NCBI GenBank assembly: GCA_965652395.1
Contig: CBFGUW010000016.1
Span: 38,435-102,434 of the forward strand
Length of the DNA stretch: 64,000 nt
Reading direction: 5' to 3'
Source: Saccharospirillum sp965652395
GTDB lineage: Bacteria; Pseudomonadota; Gammaproteobacteria; Pseudomonadales; Natronospirillaceae
Position numbers and translations under genes: made by a program. The notes beneath the pieces were generated by a model that was given only the letters and a program-made list of their open reading frames with translations, was not told the DNA's origin and searched no databases. Below are positions 15,720 to 25,800 of the stretch, one piece after another; within the stretch, counting starts at the first letter, position 1; each line of letters opens with the position of its first letter.

Positions 15720-18257
15720 ATGTCACGTATTCTCGTAGTGGAGCAATCGCCCACCATGCGATACTCGCTGGTCAAGCGGCTCAAAAACACGGGGTTTAAT
15801 CCCGACGCTCTGGATAACTTCACCGAAGCTCATACGTTATTGAAGAACGATGCCCAACCGTTTTCGACGGTGGTGCTCGGCTGGCCACGCAATACCAGCA
15901 ACGCGGTGGATGACTTGCTGGTTTTGTTGGAACACCCCAGCTTTCACCATATCGTTGTCATTGTGATGTGCGAGGAGCAGGACCCGGCGCGTAAAAGCTG
16001 GGTGACTCGGCGGCCGAGGGCAGCGCTGTTGCTGTGGGACCATATCGAAGAGATTCCAGAGTGCATCAAAGCGCTGAATAAACTCCATGCCCTGCAAAGT
16101 GCGCCCACCTCCACCATCGACCGACAAAGCATCAAGATCCTCTTCGTCGATGACTCTCCCACCGTGCGCGTTACCTACAATAAGTTGCTGACCAGCCAGG
16201 GTTACAAGGTGGAGACGGCGGCGTCGGTGCAGGAAGGCTACCAGAAAGCGGTGGATAACCAGTTCGACCTCGCCATTATCGACTATTTCATGCCCGATCA
16301 GACCGGTGATCGTCTCTGCCAATTGCTCCGCGAGGACAAACGCACCGCCAGCATTACCACCTCGATCCTTACCGGTACTTACATGGATAACGTTATCCAG
16401 GCCTCATTGAGCGCCGGTGCGGTGGAGTGCATGTTCAAGAACGAAGCCCAGGCGCTGTTTCTGGCACGGGTCGAAGCCATGAGCCGGTCGGTATTGGACC
16501 GACGCGTGATCGAACGCGAGAGCAAGCACTTGGAAGGCCTGCTCAATTCGGTGGGTGACGGGGTTTATGGTGTTGATAACCGTGGACGCATCACCTTCAT
16601 GAACCCGCTCGCGCGCTCGCTGCTGGGCTTCAAGAAAGACGACACCGTCATCGGCAAAGACCCGCACAGCCTCTTTCATCACTCGCTGAGTGACGGCACC
16701 GCCAAGCCACCCAACCGATGCTTTCTGTACCAGGCTTATCAGACCGGCGAGCGTCTTTCTGATTGGAACACTCTGTTCTGGACTCAGGAAGGCAACAGTT
16801 TTCCCGTAGAAGGCACCGTTTACCCAGTCCACATTGAAAACGAACGCCAGGGTTCGGTGGTGGCCTTTCGCGATGTGACAGCACGACACCTGATGGAGGA
16901 AGAACTGCGCTGGCAGGCCAACCATGACTCGTTAACCAAACTGCTTAACCGCCATTACTTCGAAGAGGAACTGCAAAAAGAAGTGCAGCGGGTGGCGCGC
17001 ACCAAGAGCTGCAGCGCGCTGTTGCTGATCGATCTCGACCAGTTCAAATACATCAACGACACCGCCGGCCATACCGCCGGAGACCAATTACTGATTCAGG
17101 TCAGCCACCGGCTGAGCAATCGACTGCGCAGCCAGGATACATTGGCCCGGCTGGGTGGCGACGAGTTCGCCCTGATCCTGCGTAACCTCGATCGCGCCCA
17201 GATACAGAACGCCGCCGAAGCCTTCCGATTAATGCTCGCCAACCATACGTTCTCGTATGGTGATATGCACTACAACATCAACGGCTCCATCGGCATCGCC
17301 ATGATCGACAGCGACACGGATTCTCCCGGCGAAGTGCTGGCCCATGCGGATGTCGCCGTGCACATCGCCAAAGAAAAAGGGCGCAACCAGACGCATCTCT
17401 ACTCTCATGAAAACGGTCATCGCCGTTTGATGGACCGAGACCTCGGCTGGTCGAACCGGCTGCGCACCGCCATAGAAAACAATGAATTCGAGCTGGTTTT
17501 TCAGCCGGTTTTCCCCGCTTCACTGAGCTTAAGCGGGGCCGCCGAGATGTCGCCGGATGCCTGCTGGGATGAGCTGCACCGCCTAGCCTCGCCACAGGAA
17601 CTGCAATACGAAGCCCTGCTTCGCCTACCCGGCGAGCGAAATGAACTGATTCTTCCCGGGGCGTTCCTCAATGCGGCGGAACGGTTCAGCCTGATGCCCG
17701 CCATCGACCGGCTGGTTACCGAGAAAGTGATCGCGCTGCTGGCGGGTGAGCCCGAACCGCCGATAAAAAACATCGCCATCAATCTCTCGGCTCAAACCCT
17801 GATCGACCCGGGCCTGGTGGACGACATCACACGTATGATTCTGGATTACGGCGTAGACCCGTCGCGGCTGTCGTTCGAAATCACCGAAACCACGGCCATC
17901 ACCAACCTGGATGCCGCCCAGAAACTGATCTCCCAACTCAGTGGTTTGGGCTGCACTTTCGCACTGGACGATTTCGGCAGCGGTTTTAGTTCTTTTGGGC
18001 AGCTCAAACATTTGGAAGTCGACTACATCAAGATCGACGGTCTTTTTATTCAGGGCCTGGTCAGCGATCCCATGGACCGCCATGTGGTGCTTGCCATCAC
18101 CCAAATCGCCCATTCACTCGGTAAGAAAACCGTCGCGGAATTTGTGGAGACCCTGGAAGTGATGGAAACTGCACACCGTTGTGGTGTCGACTTTATTCAG
18201 GGGCACTGTGTTGGCCCGGCACGCCCCTGGAGTGACATTCCCAAAACACAGCCCTGA
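15720..18257 (+). CDS. REC-REC-PAS-GGDEF-EAL cyclic-di-GMP signalling protein
   Basis: 845 residues, cytoplasmic. REC1 (about 1-125) begins ILVVEQSPTMR but has Gly54 (VVLGWP) where the phosphoacceptor Asp belongs, so it is a pseudo-receiver. REC2 (about 138-260) is intact: Asp pair in LFVDDSP, phosphoacceptor Asp188 (IIDYFMP), later Thr and Lys. A PAS domain follows (about 275-400: GLLNSVGDGVYGVDNRGRI). GGDEF at 479-483 is canonical, with the inhibitory RxxD (RSQD) five residues before it. The EAL domain has EAL at 631-633, NLSAQTL, FEITET and DDFGSGFSS, so both diguanylate cyclase and phosphodiesterase chemistry are possible. An insertion of ~40 residues separates QPVF from the EAL motif. 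No kinase is adjacent. It stands alone upstream of mnmH (67-base gap). Confidence 0.93.
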   Translation: MSRILVVEQSPTMRYSLVKRLKNTGFNPDALDNFTEAHTLLKNDAQPFSTVVLGWPRNTSNAVDDLLVLLEHPSFHHIVVIVMCEEQDPARKSWVTRRPRAALLLWDHIEEIPECIKALNKLHALQSAPTSTIDRQSIKILFVDDSPTVRVTYNKLLTSQGYKVETAASVQEGYQKAVDNQFDLAIIDYFMPDQTGDRLCQLLREDKRTASITTSILTGTYMDNVIQASLSAGAVECMFKNEAQALFLARVEAMSRSVLDRRVIERESKHLEGLLNSVGDGVYGVDNRGRITFMNPLARSLLGFKKDDTVIGKDPHSLFHHSLSDGTAKPPNRCFLYQAYQTGERLSDWNTLFWTQEGNSFPVEGTVYPVHIENERQGSVVAFRDVTARHLMEEELRWQANHDSLTKLLNRHYFEEELQKEVQRVARTKSCSALLLIDLDQFKYINDTAGHTAGDQLLIQVSHRLSNRLRSQDTLARLGGDEFALILRNLDRAQIQNAAEAFRLMLANHTFSYGDMHYNINGSIGIAMIDSDTDSPGEVLAHADVAVHIAKEKGRNQTHLYSHENGHRRLMDRDLGWSNRLRTAIENNEFELVFQPVFPASLSLSGAAEMSPDACWDELHRLASPQELQYEALLRLPGERNELILPGAFLNAAERFSLMPAIDRLVTEKVIALLAGEPEPPIKNIAINLSAQTLIDPGLVDDITRMILDYGVDPSRLSFEITETTAITNLDAAQKLISQLSGLGCTFALDDFGSGFSSFGQLKHLEVDYIKIDGLFIQGLVSDPMDRHVVLAITQIAHSLGKKTVAEFVETLEVMETAHRCGVDFIQGHCVGPARPWSDIPKTQP

Positions 18258-18324
18258 AGACCTCGGTTGCCTGATACACCCACCACGCTTCATAATCGGC
18301 GCACATTCCCGACAGAGCCTGTTC

Positions 18325-19416
18325 GTGCGCCCCGATACCGACGCCCATCTCGATTTGTTTCGCCACAATGTTCCATTGATGGACGTCCGCGCACCCGTGG
18401 AATTCCATCAGGGCGCCTTCCCGAATGCCACTAATCTCCCTTTGCTGGATGATGCTCAGCGGGAAGCCATTGGCATCCGCTACAAGGAAGCCGGTCAGGA
18501 TGCCGCGATCGAGCTTGGGCATGAACTGATCAAAGGCGACCTCAAAGCGCAACGAGTGGCGGCCTGGAAAGCCTTCGCAGACCACCACCCTGAAGGCTAT
18601 CTCTATTGTTTCCGGGGTGGGCTTCGCTCCAACACCGTTCAGCAGTGGTTGCAGGACGCGGGGATTCGCTACCCCTTGATTCGAGGTGGATACAAGGCAC
18701 TTCGCAGACTGCTGTTGAGTGAATTGCATCGCCGGGTTCAGGAACACGCCCTTCGAGTTATCGCCGGGCCCACCGGTAGCGGAAAAACGGAAGTGATACA
18801 ACAATGGCCTCACAGCCTTGATTTGGAAAAACGTGCCCATCACCGGGGCAGCGCCTTTGGCCGAACCTTCACCGAACAACCGAGCCAGATCGATTGGGAA
18901 AACCAAATCGCCATCGACTGGCTGCAACGGGACCCCATCGGAACACGCACCCTCCTGGTGGAGGATGAGTCCCGATTGATCGGTCGCATCAATGTCTTCC
19001 CCGAATTACTGGAAAAACTGCAACAATCGCCCATTCTCGCCCTGGAGTCGCCCCTGGAAGACCGCATTCGGCGTATTCGACAGGACTATTTCGCCTATAC
19101 CCTCGAACACCATCAGGCAACCGGAAGCCAAGACCCCTGGGCCGAACTAGCCGACTACACCCGTCACAGCCTTTATAGAATTCGAAAACGCTTGGGCGGG
19201 CTTCAATACCACCAGCTGTTGGATAAAACTAGCCAGGCTGTCCTTCAGTTGCAGCTGTATCAGGACTGGAGCGGTTTCGATGACGTCATCCGAACCCTGC
19301 TAACTGACTATTACGACCCCATGTACGCCTATCAGATGAAAAGTCGCGAAAGTCTGGTCAGATACCGTGGCACCCACGAAGAAATTCTCCACTGGCTGGC
19401 CACCCAACCCTCATGA
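18325..19416 (+). CDS. mnmH: tRNA 2-selenouridine synthase
   Basis: MnmH (SelU/YbbB) converts the 2-thiouridine at the wobble position of tRNA-Lys, -Glu and -Gln to 2-selenouridine, through a geranylated intermediate, using selenophosphate. The N-terminal rhodanese domain has LMDVRAPVEFHQGAFP and the active Cys95 in YCFRGGLRSN. The C-terminal half is a P-loop domain with GPTGSGKT near residue 148 and LEDESR-like VEDESRLIGR. 363 residues from a GTG start, against 364 in E. coli. Longer frames reach into the upstream gene but lack family support. The stop overlaps the start of selD by four bases (ATGA), so the two are translationally coupled: selD supplies the selenophosphate this enzyme consumes. 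No selA, selB or selC is present in the window. Confidence 0.93.
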   Translation: MRPDTDAHLDLFRHNVPLMDVRAPVEFHQGAFPNATNLPLLDDAQREAIGIRYKEAGQDAAIELGHELIKGDLKAQRVAAWKAFADHHPEGYLYCFRGGLRSNTVQQWLQDAGIRYPLIRGGYKALRRLLLSELHRRVQEHALRVIAGPTGSGKTEVIQQWPHSLDLEKRAHHRGSAFGRTFTEQPSQIDWENQIAIDWLQRDPIGTRTLLVEDESRLIGRINVFPELLEKLQQSPILALESPLEDRIRRIRQDYFAYTLEHHQATGSQDPWAELADYTRHSLYRIRKRLGGLQYHQLLDKTSQAVLQLQLYQDWSGFDDVIRTLLTDYYDPMYAYQMKSRESLVRYRGTHEEILHWLATQPS

Positions 19417-21587
19417 GTGAACGCGACCTGGTATTGGTGGGCGGCGGCCACGCCCACGCACTGGTGATTCGCATGCTGGCAATGAAGCCATTGCCCGGCG
19501 TGCGTGTCACCTTGGTATCCGAATCCGGCCTGACGCCCTACTCTGGTATGCTGCCCGGGTTGGTGGCAGGTCATTATCGCAGCGACGAGGTTCATATTGA
19601 TTTGAACCGACTCTGCCGTTGGGCTGGCGTGCGCTTTATTCGCGGACGGGTAACAGGGCTGGATGCCGAGGGGCGCCGACTCCTCATCGACCAACAGCCA
19701 CCCCTGGTCTATGACAAAGTGTCTTTCGACACCGGCTCAACGCCCGATTTATCCATAGCGGGCGCACGAAGCTTTGCCGTCGGCGTAAAGCCGGTGAGCC
19801 ATTTTTATCAACAATGGCAGGCGTTATTGCTTGAGTCGGACAAAGGAACTGAGCGGCAGTGGGGCATTGTTGGTGCTGGCGCCGGGGGCGTCGAGTTGGC
19901 GCTCGCGATGGCGCATCGGTTAACTGCGAACCGTTCGATCCGGCTTCATCTGATCTATTCCGGCGACGATGTATTGCCCGGGTATCCGCGCCAGGTGGTT
20001 CGCGCCGCCCAAAAAGCGTTGATAAAGCATGGCATCGAATGCCATCCCAATTTTAAGGTGAGTGCGGTCAAGAAAAACGGTCTTGTCGCCATCAACGGCA
20101 ACGCCCTGACCCTGGATAAAACCATCTGGTGCACCTCGGCCGCCGCACCGGACTGGCCTGCAAAAAGCGGACTCGACACCGCCGGTAAGGGATTCATTGC
20201 CGTAAACGCCCACCTGCAAAGCACCTCCCATCCCGATGTGTTCGCCGCCGGGGATGTCGCGGAAATGGTCTTCGACCCACGCCCCAAAGCTGGCGTCTAC
20301 GCCGTTCGCCAGGCACCTTTTTTATACGAGAATTTAAAACGCGCTTTCGCTGGTGACCCGCTTAAACCCGTTAAGTTACAGCGCCGGTTTTTATCGCTGC
20401 TCAGCCTCGGCGGCAAAACGGCCGTAGGTCACAAAGGGGCTTTCGTCGTTCGTGGCGATTGGGTTTGGCGCTGGAAAGACCACATCGACCGTACCTTTAT
20501 GGCGAAGCTGACGGACCTGGGAGAGCCCATGGCCATGGCACCCGCCATGCCCGAAACCATGCGCTGCGCTGGCTGCGGCAGCAAGCTGGGACCCGCACTG
20601 CTGAAAGACACACTCGACCAACTGCCCCTCTTCGAACGCACAGGCATCACCCCGGCGCTCGGCAACGCCGAAGACGCCAGCCAATGGCAACCGACACCCG
20701 GCAAAACCCAAGTGCAAAGCATGGATGGTTTTCGGGCCTTTTCCGACGACCTCTATCGCTTCGGCCAAGTCAGCGTGAACCATGCTCTGAGTGATATTTA
20801 CGCCATGGGGGCGGAACCGATCAGCGCCCAGGTCTGGGTGAACCTCGCTTTCAATCACCCCCGGCTGCAGAAACGGGATTACCAACGCCTGATGGCGGGC
20901 GTCGCCCAGGCATTGCATGATCAGAAGGTCAGTCTTACCGGCGGCCACAGCACAGAAGGCCAGGAAACTCACCTAGCGCTGGTCGCCAACGGTGAATTGG
21001 AACCCAACACAGCCTGGCGAAAAACCGGCGGCCAGTCCGGTGATTTATTGGTGCTGACCAAGCCACTGGGAACGGGGGTGATACTCGCCGCCGACATGGC
21101 GGCTCAAGCTCCGGCCGAGGCATTGGAAGCGGCCTGGGCAACGATGCTGACATCGAACCGCGGTGCTTATAACGCACTGCGTGAAGTTCAACCCAATGCT
21201 GTTACGGATGTGACGGGTTTCGGGCTGATCGGACATTTGTTGGAAATGCTGGCGGAAGGCGGACTGCAAGCCGAGTTGAATGCCTCGTCCGTGCCATCGC
21301 TTCCCTATGCTGAACAGTTGCTTGAAAAAGGCTGGCAATCTTCCCTCGCGCCGCACCTTGAGCCTTATTTATTGAACTGCGCAGTGGATGAAGGAGTAGA
21401 CCGGAACCTTCTCAAACTGACGCTGGACCCTCAGACCTCCGGGGGGCTGTTAATTGCCTTGCCTTCAAAGGAGTGGGATAGTTTGAGCCGGTTACTACCG
21501 GACAGCCGGGCAGTGGGTCAGCTGTCGGCCCGGGCGGACCTCGACGCGCCGCTTATTCGAATACAGAGTTCAGTGGTTGATTGTTGA
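19413..21587 (+). CDS. selD: Selenophosphate synthetase fused to an N-terminal FAD/NAD(P) oxidoreductase
   Basis: 724 residues with two domains. Residues 1 to about 365 are a type II NADH dehydrogenase-like flavoprotein: FAD-binding LVLVGGGHAHALVI, a second dinucleotide fold WGIVGAGAGGVELALAMA, and the FAD-site FAAGDVAEM. Residues about 383-724 are SelD: MRCAGCGSKLG with catalytic Cys388 (Cys17 in E. coli) and Lys391, Asp-rich metal/ATP segment FSDDLYRFGQVSVNHALSDIYAMGAEP, GGHSTEGQE and DVTGFGLIGHLLEM. SelD makes selenophosphate from selenide and ATP. The fused flavoprotein is a known but less common arrangement, thought to generate or deliver selenide. No in-frame UGA replaces the Cys codon. 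It is coupled to mnmH, indicating the tRNA selenouridine branch of selenium use. It converges on the gene at 21598. Confidence 0.93.
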   Translation: MSERDLVLVGGGHAHALVIRMLAMKPLPGVRVTLVSESGLTPYSGMLPGLVAGHYRSDEVHIDLNRLCRWAGVRFIRGRVTGLDAEGRRLLIDQQPPLVYDKVSFDTGSTPDLSIAGARSFAVGVKPVSHFYQQWQALLLESDKGTERQWGIVGAGAGGVELALAMAHRLTANRSIRLHLIYSGDDVLPGYPRQVVRAAQKALIKHGIECHPNFKVSAVKKNGLVAINGNALTLDKTIWCTSAAAPDWPAKSGLDTAGKGFIAVNAHLQSTSHPDVFAAGDVAEMVFDPRPKAGVYAVRQAPFLYENLKRAFAGDPLKPVKLQRRFLSLLSLGGKTAVGHKGAFVVRGDWVWRWKDHIDRTFMAKLTDLGEPMAMAPAMPETMRCAGCGSKLGPALLKDTLDQLPLFERTGITPALGNAEDASQWQPTPGKTQVQSMDGFRAFSDDLYRFGQVSVNHALSDIYAMGAEPISAQVWVNLAFNHPRLQKRDYQRLMAGVAQALHDQKVSLTGGHSTEGQETHLALVANGELEPNTAWRKTGGQSGDLLVLTKPLGTGVILAADMAAQAPAEALEAAWATMLTSNRGAYNALREVQPNAVTDVTGFGLIGHLLEMLAEGGLQAELNASSVPSLPYAEQLLEKGWQSSLAPHLEPYLLNCAVDEGVDRNLLKLTLDPQTSGGLLIALPSKEWDSLSRLLPDSRAVGQLSARADLDAPLIRIQSSVVDC

Positions 21588-21597
21588 TGATGAGGCT

Positions 21598-21978
21598 TTA
21601 GTCCCACCAAAAGACCATTTCCTTTGAGTGTTTCAGATCACGTTTCATCAGTTCAACCCAATAGTTTTCAGCTGTCAGGTCTACACCCTTCACCAAACTG
21701 GCATATCGTTCCGGTAGGGCTTGCCCCATTTCCTCATAGCTTTCCACCATCTCATCGATAACGCCATAGCCCTGGTAGACAATATCGGGGCAGAGTTCCG
21801 CTATTTCGTATACCAAGTCTTCGAGCGGCTCAGACAACCGTTTAAACCGAACCCTAAACCCATCGGGCCCGATATCGGTGACAGCCTCCAGCTCATAGAG
21901 TGAGTGCCAACGATCAAGAGCTTGGATGACCGTGCTGGGATGGCCCTTGCTTAATAACTCGGAGTGCCAATTAGTCAT
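21598..21978 (-). CDS. Small acidic protein, DUF4253-like; candidate immunity protein
   Basis: 126 residues, acidic, no signal peptide. The middle (EIAELCPDIVYQGYGVIDEMVE) and the extreme C-terminus (VFWWD) resemble the DUF4253 pattern, in which a CPD..dqG segment is followed by a terminal LWWD; here an insert of ~30 residues lies between them. It has no catalytic motif. DUF4253-type genes are often found in polymorphic-toxin loci, where they are thought to serve as immunity proteins. This one lies 44 bases downstream of another small gene that directly follows the giant RHS protein, all on the same strand. The AT-rich base composition matches that cassette rather than selD next door. Immunity function is inference from position. 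Confidence 0.7.
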   Translation of the reverse strand: MTNWHSELLSKGHPSTVIQALDRWHSLYELEAVTDIGPDGFRVRFKRLSEPLEDLVYEIAELCPDIVYQGYGVIDEMVESYEEMGQALPERYASLVKGVDLTAENYWVELMKRDLKHSKEMVFWWD

Positions 21979-22022
21979 TATTGAACCCCCCGGTACATTA
22001 ACACCTGGCAGAACTCATCCCG

Positions 22023-22856
22023 TTATAAGTTCGACCGAAATTCAATATTTACTATTTTAAAAGCACCGTCTTCCGAGATGATTTCCATAAAAACATCCGC
22101 ATGGAGCAGTGGCATCCCGTTTGGAGTAACGCGGCTGATCAGCTTGAATATACTGGAGCCGCGCCTTTGCGCTCGTTTTAAGCCCTTAGGTAGCTTAATC
22201 TCTTCAAATACTTTTCGGTCACTGCCTTCACCGGCATAGACGGAAAGTACCTTTACTTCGTCAAACAGCTCGAAGCCGCCATGCTCTTCCTCCAAGCTCA
22301 TGTATCTTTCCTGCAACCCTGCTGTGCCAGCTTTGCTTGTCCAAGACGAGTGAAAATACTCCTGGACACAGGTAAAGTCACGGTTAAATAGCCTTGTCGC
22401 GATAAACTGAGTAAAAGCACGAATACGCTCATACATCAGCATTCCTTTTTCAAGGTCACCAATGACTAACACATCTTTTTGAGCTCGGACATCATAGTTA
22501 ACCAGCCCTTCGTCGATGACCGTCTCACTGCCAGGCACCGCCTTCCAATCTGAAGTTTCAGCGCGCTTATCTTCAGCCGCCTCAACGTCCTGAATTATTA
22601 AGCAATAGTCTTTCGGAGATTCAATGGCCTTTGAGAACTGATCATATACCTCCCCCGTTTTTTCTTCTCGAGCTTGTATAAGATTACCACCGATGCTCCA
22701 CAATCCGATCAATGCGTCCAGGTAGGAAGTTCCATAACGCCTGTGAAGAGCACCGATTTCATCCATGAAATCGACCATCGACACTTCCTTTTCCTTGAAT
22801 AGACGATTGAAAAATTTCTTTTCAATTTCGAGGCTATTACTAGATTTTCTCTTCAT
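22023..22856 (-). CDS. Unrecognised protein directly following the RHS toxin; candidate immunity protein
   Basis: 277 residues, soluble, no signal peptide or membrane span. I do not recognise a family. The N-terminus is Lys/Ser-rich (MKRKSSNSLEIEKKFF); the middle is helical, and a likely beta-rich C-terminus ends in VNIEFRSNL. The start at 22856 is chosen because AAGG, six bases upstream, overlaps the stop codon of the RHS gene (TTTTAAGG), implying translational coupling; a GTG at 22874 would overlap the RHS frame by 11 bases. The gene is strikingly AT-rich (22801-22860 has 16 G/C in 60), unlike the core genome here. The position right after a variable nuclease tip is where immunity genes of polymorphic toxins normally lie. 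That function is inferred from context only. Confidence 0.75.
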   Translation of the reverse strand: MKRKSSNSLEIEKKFFNRLFKEKEVSMVDFMDEIGALHRRYGTSYLDALIGLWSIGGNLIQAREEKTGEVYDQFSKAIESPKDYCLIIQDVEAAEDKRAETSDWKAVPGSETVIDEGLVNYDVRAQKDVLVIGDLEKGMLMYERIRAFTQFIATRLFNRDFTCVQEYFHSSWTSKAGTAGLQERYMSLEEEHGGFELFDEVKVLSVYAGEGSDRKVFEEIKLPKGLKRAQRRGSSIFKLISRVTPNGMPLLHADVFMEIISEDGAFKIVNIEFRSNL

Positions 22857-22863
22857 ATTTACC

Positions 22864-25800
22864 TTAAAACCCACTTACCATAATTGGTATAACACCTTTG
22901 CTTACAGCCTTGGCATTCAACAGCTTACTCAAGCTGGCCTGGTGGCTGCCTTTCCCTGCATAGAGAGCAAGAAATATAGCCGTCTTCGTATAAACCCGAT
23001 CATCAGCGAATTGAATTATCTCGTCAAACTGCTCTCGGTTATACCCCCCATTTTTCACGTAAGCATTGTAGAACGTCTTCAATGAGAGTTTGGTTTCACC
23101 AATCAAGTAGGCCTTTATACGCTCGTGCCCTTTCTTACCAAGGTCCTTGGGCTCGGTTTTGGAAAGAATAAAGTCTGGCTTTTTGTACCCTGGAGGCGCA
23201 AAGTTGCCGCCACCACCCGGGCAGCCGTAGCCATTGTTGAAGGCATAGCCACCACTAATGGCGGGCTCAAACCACACCACGTCCCGCATGACATCCGGAA
23301 CAACAGAACAGATCAGGTTCTGAACCTTCTGCTCCCAAATCTGGCCCGCCTTGCCAGGGTTATCCACTCCGATAAAGCCCCAAGGATTAAAGGACGACAG
23401 CGCCGTGAAGTTTTTCAACTGGCTGGCAACGAGTGATCCGACCACGCTTCGCGCTTTGTCGATCAGATAATCCTTGGCGATGTTCACTGCGATGGAGCGC
23501 AATGTGGCCTGAATGTTAATGCTGATATTGACGCTGACCAGGGTGAACCGCCCAGACGGATCCGAGTTCACGTAGGGGTTGGCGTTCGCAAACAGATAAC
23601 GGTTCAGGCTTTCCGGTTCGTAATAATCCGGCTCAGCCGGATCCGCCGCGAGGAAACGACCCGTTTCGGGATCGTAGTCGCGGGCACGCAGATCGTAGAG
23701 CCCCGTGGCGGCTTCCTTCCACTGACCGTGGAAACGGAAGTCACCCCCAGCAGAGCCGGGTAGAGACATATTGCCACTCAGGTCAAGTTCGCGACCAAAA
23801 GCATCGTACTTGACGGAGCCAACCAGGTTTCCAGCCTGATCAGTGATGCCGATAACCGACCCCATACCATCGGTCAGGTAGTAGTAGGTGTCTCCGCCTG
23901 CCAGCCTCTGTACCGGTTGATCGCCGGCATACACATAGGTCTGCACAATGTTTGACTGATCATCGACTATGGCCTGCGGGTTTTCATATACGCCGTTTGG
24001 AGAAGCGGCCTTGAGGAAGCGGCGCACCGCACCATCGGAAGTGGATGCTTCAATTCGGCGTCCCGAACCATCGTAACGATAGGTGGTTGTAGTACCGCCA
24101 ACGGTGGCGCTGCGGATCTGACCATCAAAGTTATACGTCAGGCCCGCGTCCAGACCGTTCCGGTCAATTTGATCGACACGTCCATTCGCATCATAGCCAT
24201 AAGTCTGATTCTCCAGGCTATCGGATGCGGATACCAAGCGATTACCAGCCTGATAGGTGTAGTCCATACGCTCGCCATCGACAATACGCGCGGTACGGTT
24301 ACCCACAGCATCGTACTCATAGGTCAGGTGATGAGTGAGCACGCCGCCAGCGGTGTAAAAACGTTCATCACTGATGCGCAGTGCCGCGTCGTAAGTCAAA
24401 TCGACATAGCTACCGTCCTGCCAACTGATTCGGGTAGGCTCGCCCCCGACCGCGCGCTGATATTGCACAGAGCTGATCACGCTGCCACCCGCCGAGCGGT
24501 GAATAACAGCCGTAACTTGGTCACGCGTATCGTATTGGTATTCCGTGGACACGCCATTTGGCAGAGTCTTGTCGGTGAGGCGCCCGGCTTCGTCGTAAAC
24601 AAAGGTGGTCTCCTGACCGTTGGGGTCGACCAGTGTGGTCAGGCGGCCGGTGCCATCGTACTGATATCCGATGGTTTGTTGCTGGGAGCCATCGGCGTTG
24701 GTGATGGTCTGGCCGGTGATCCGACCGACCTGATCGTAGACGTAGACTATGCTTTCACCGGTGCTGCTTGTGTATTGGGTGATTCTACCCGCGGAATCGT
24801 AATCGTATTGGGCCGTTCCCAATTCATCCGTCGACGTCAGCAGGTTGCCACCCGGGCCCCAGCCATAGGAGTAAGAAACGCCGCTGGACCGGCTGTCGTT
24901 CGTTACCCGGTTCTGGTCGTCGTAGGTGAAGGTTTTAACATCACCCGAGGACAACGAAACAGTGGCAACATTGCGAGCGGCATCGAAGCCAATCTGCTTC
25001 TGGGTTCCGTCCGCAAAGGTGACGGCCGATACTTCGCCAAAGGCGTCGTAGGTGAAGTCGATGATTTGCTGCAGCGGATCTTCAATCTGACTGATACCGT
25101 CGTCGCCATAGGCGTAAGTGGTTTCCGCTCCCGCGAAATCGCCAGCGGAGGTCAGACGACCGCTGGCGTCATAACCAAACTGACGGGTGCGACCGGCTTC
25201 ATCGGTGAAAGAAGTCGGCAGGTCGCCACCATCCAACTGTTCGGTGGGCACCAGGTACGTCCAGGAACGATCGGTCCCATCCGCATTCACAATTCGGGTA
25301 ACCAGGCCATGGCCGTTGCTCTCGGTCGTCATCGTCCGATTCAACGGATCGGTGACCGATACTTCCTTGGGCGTGTAAACATAGCTCCAGGTTCCACCTT
25401 CCGCGTCGGTCATCGTTTTCTGACGGCCATCGGGGTAGTAACTGAACTCAACTCGGCTCCCTTCGGCGTCAATGATGGCGGTCACCCGACCATTACCGTC
25501 GCGTTCATAGTGTGTCAGATGGCCCAGGGGATCACGTTCACTCGCCAAGCGACCCGCCGCATCGTAGTAATACTCTGTACGGCTGCCTGCGGCATCGGTT
25601 TCGGCTGTCACCAACCCTGAGGCGTCGTATTCCCATTCGACCGTCGAACCATCGGCCTGTTCAATCGATTCGGGGGCACCTTTCGCTGTAAAGGTCCGCT
25701 CAACTCGGGGAATAGTGGTGCCTTCGGCACTGCTCCAATCACCACCCAACTGATAGTCGTATGAGAAGCTGATACCGTTTGACAGATCCAGAGTGGTTTC

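Noticed and set aside
24169..25620. 483-codon open frame on the plus strand opposite the RHS region
   Set aside because: It mirrors the YD-repeat coding sequence on the minus strand; long antisense frames are expected from its codon bias, and no ribosome-binding site or family match is present.
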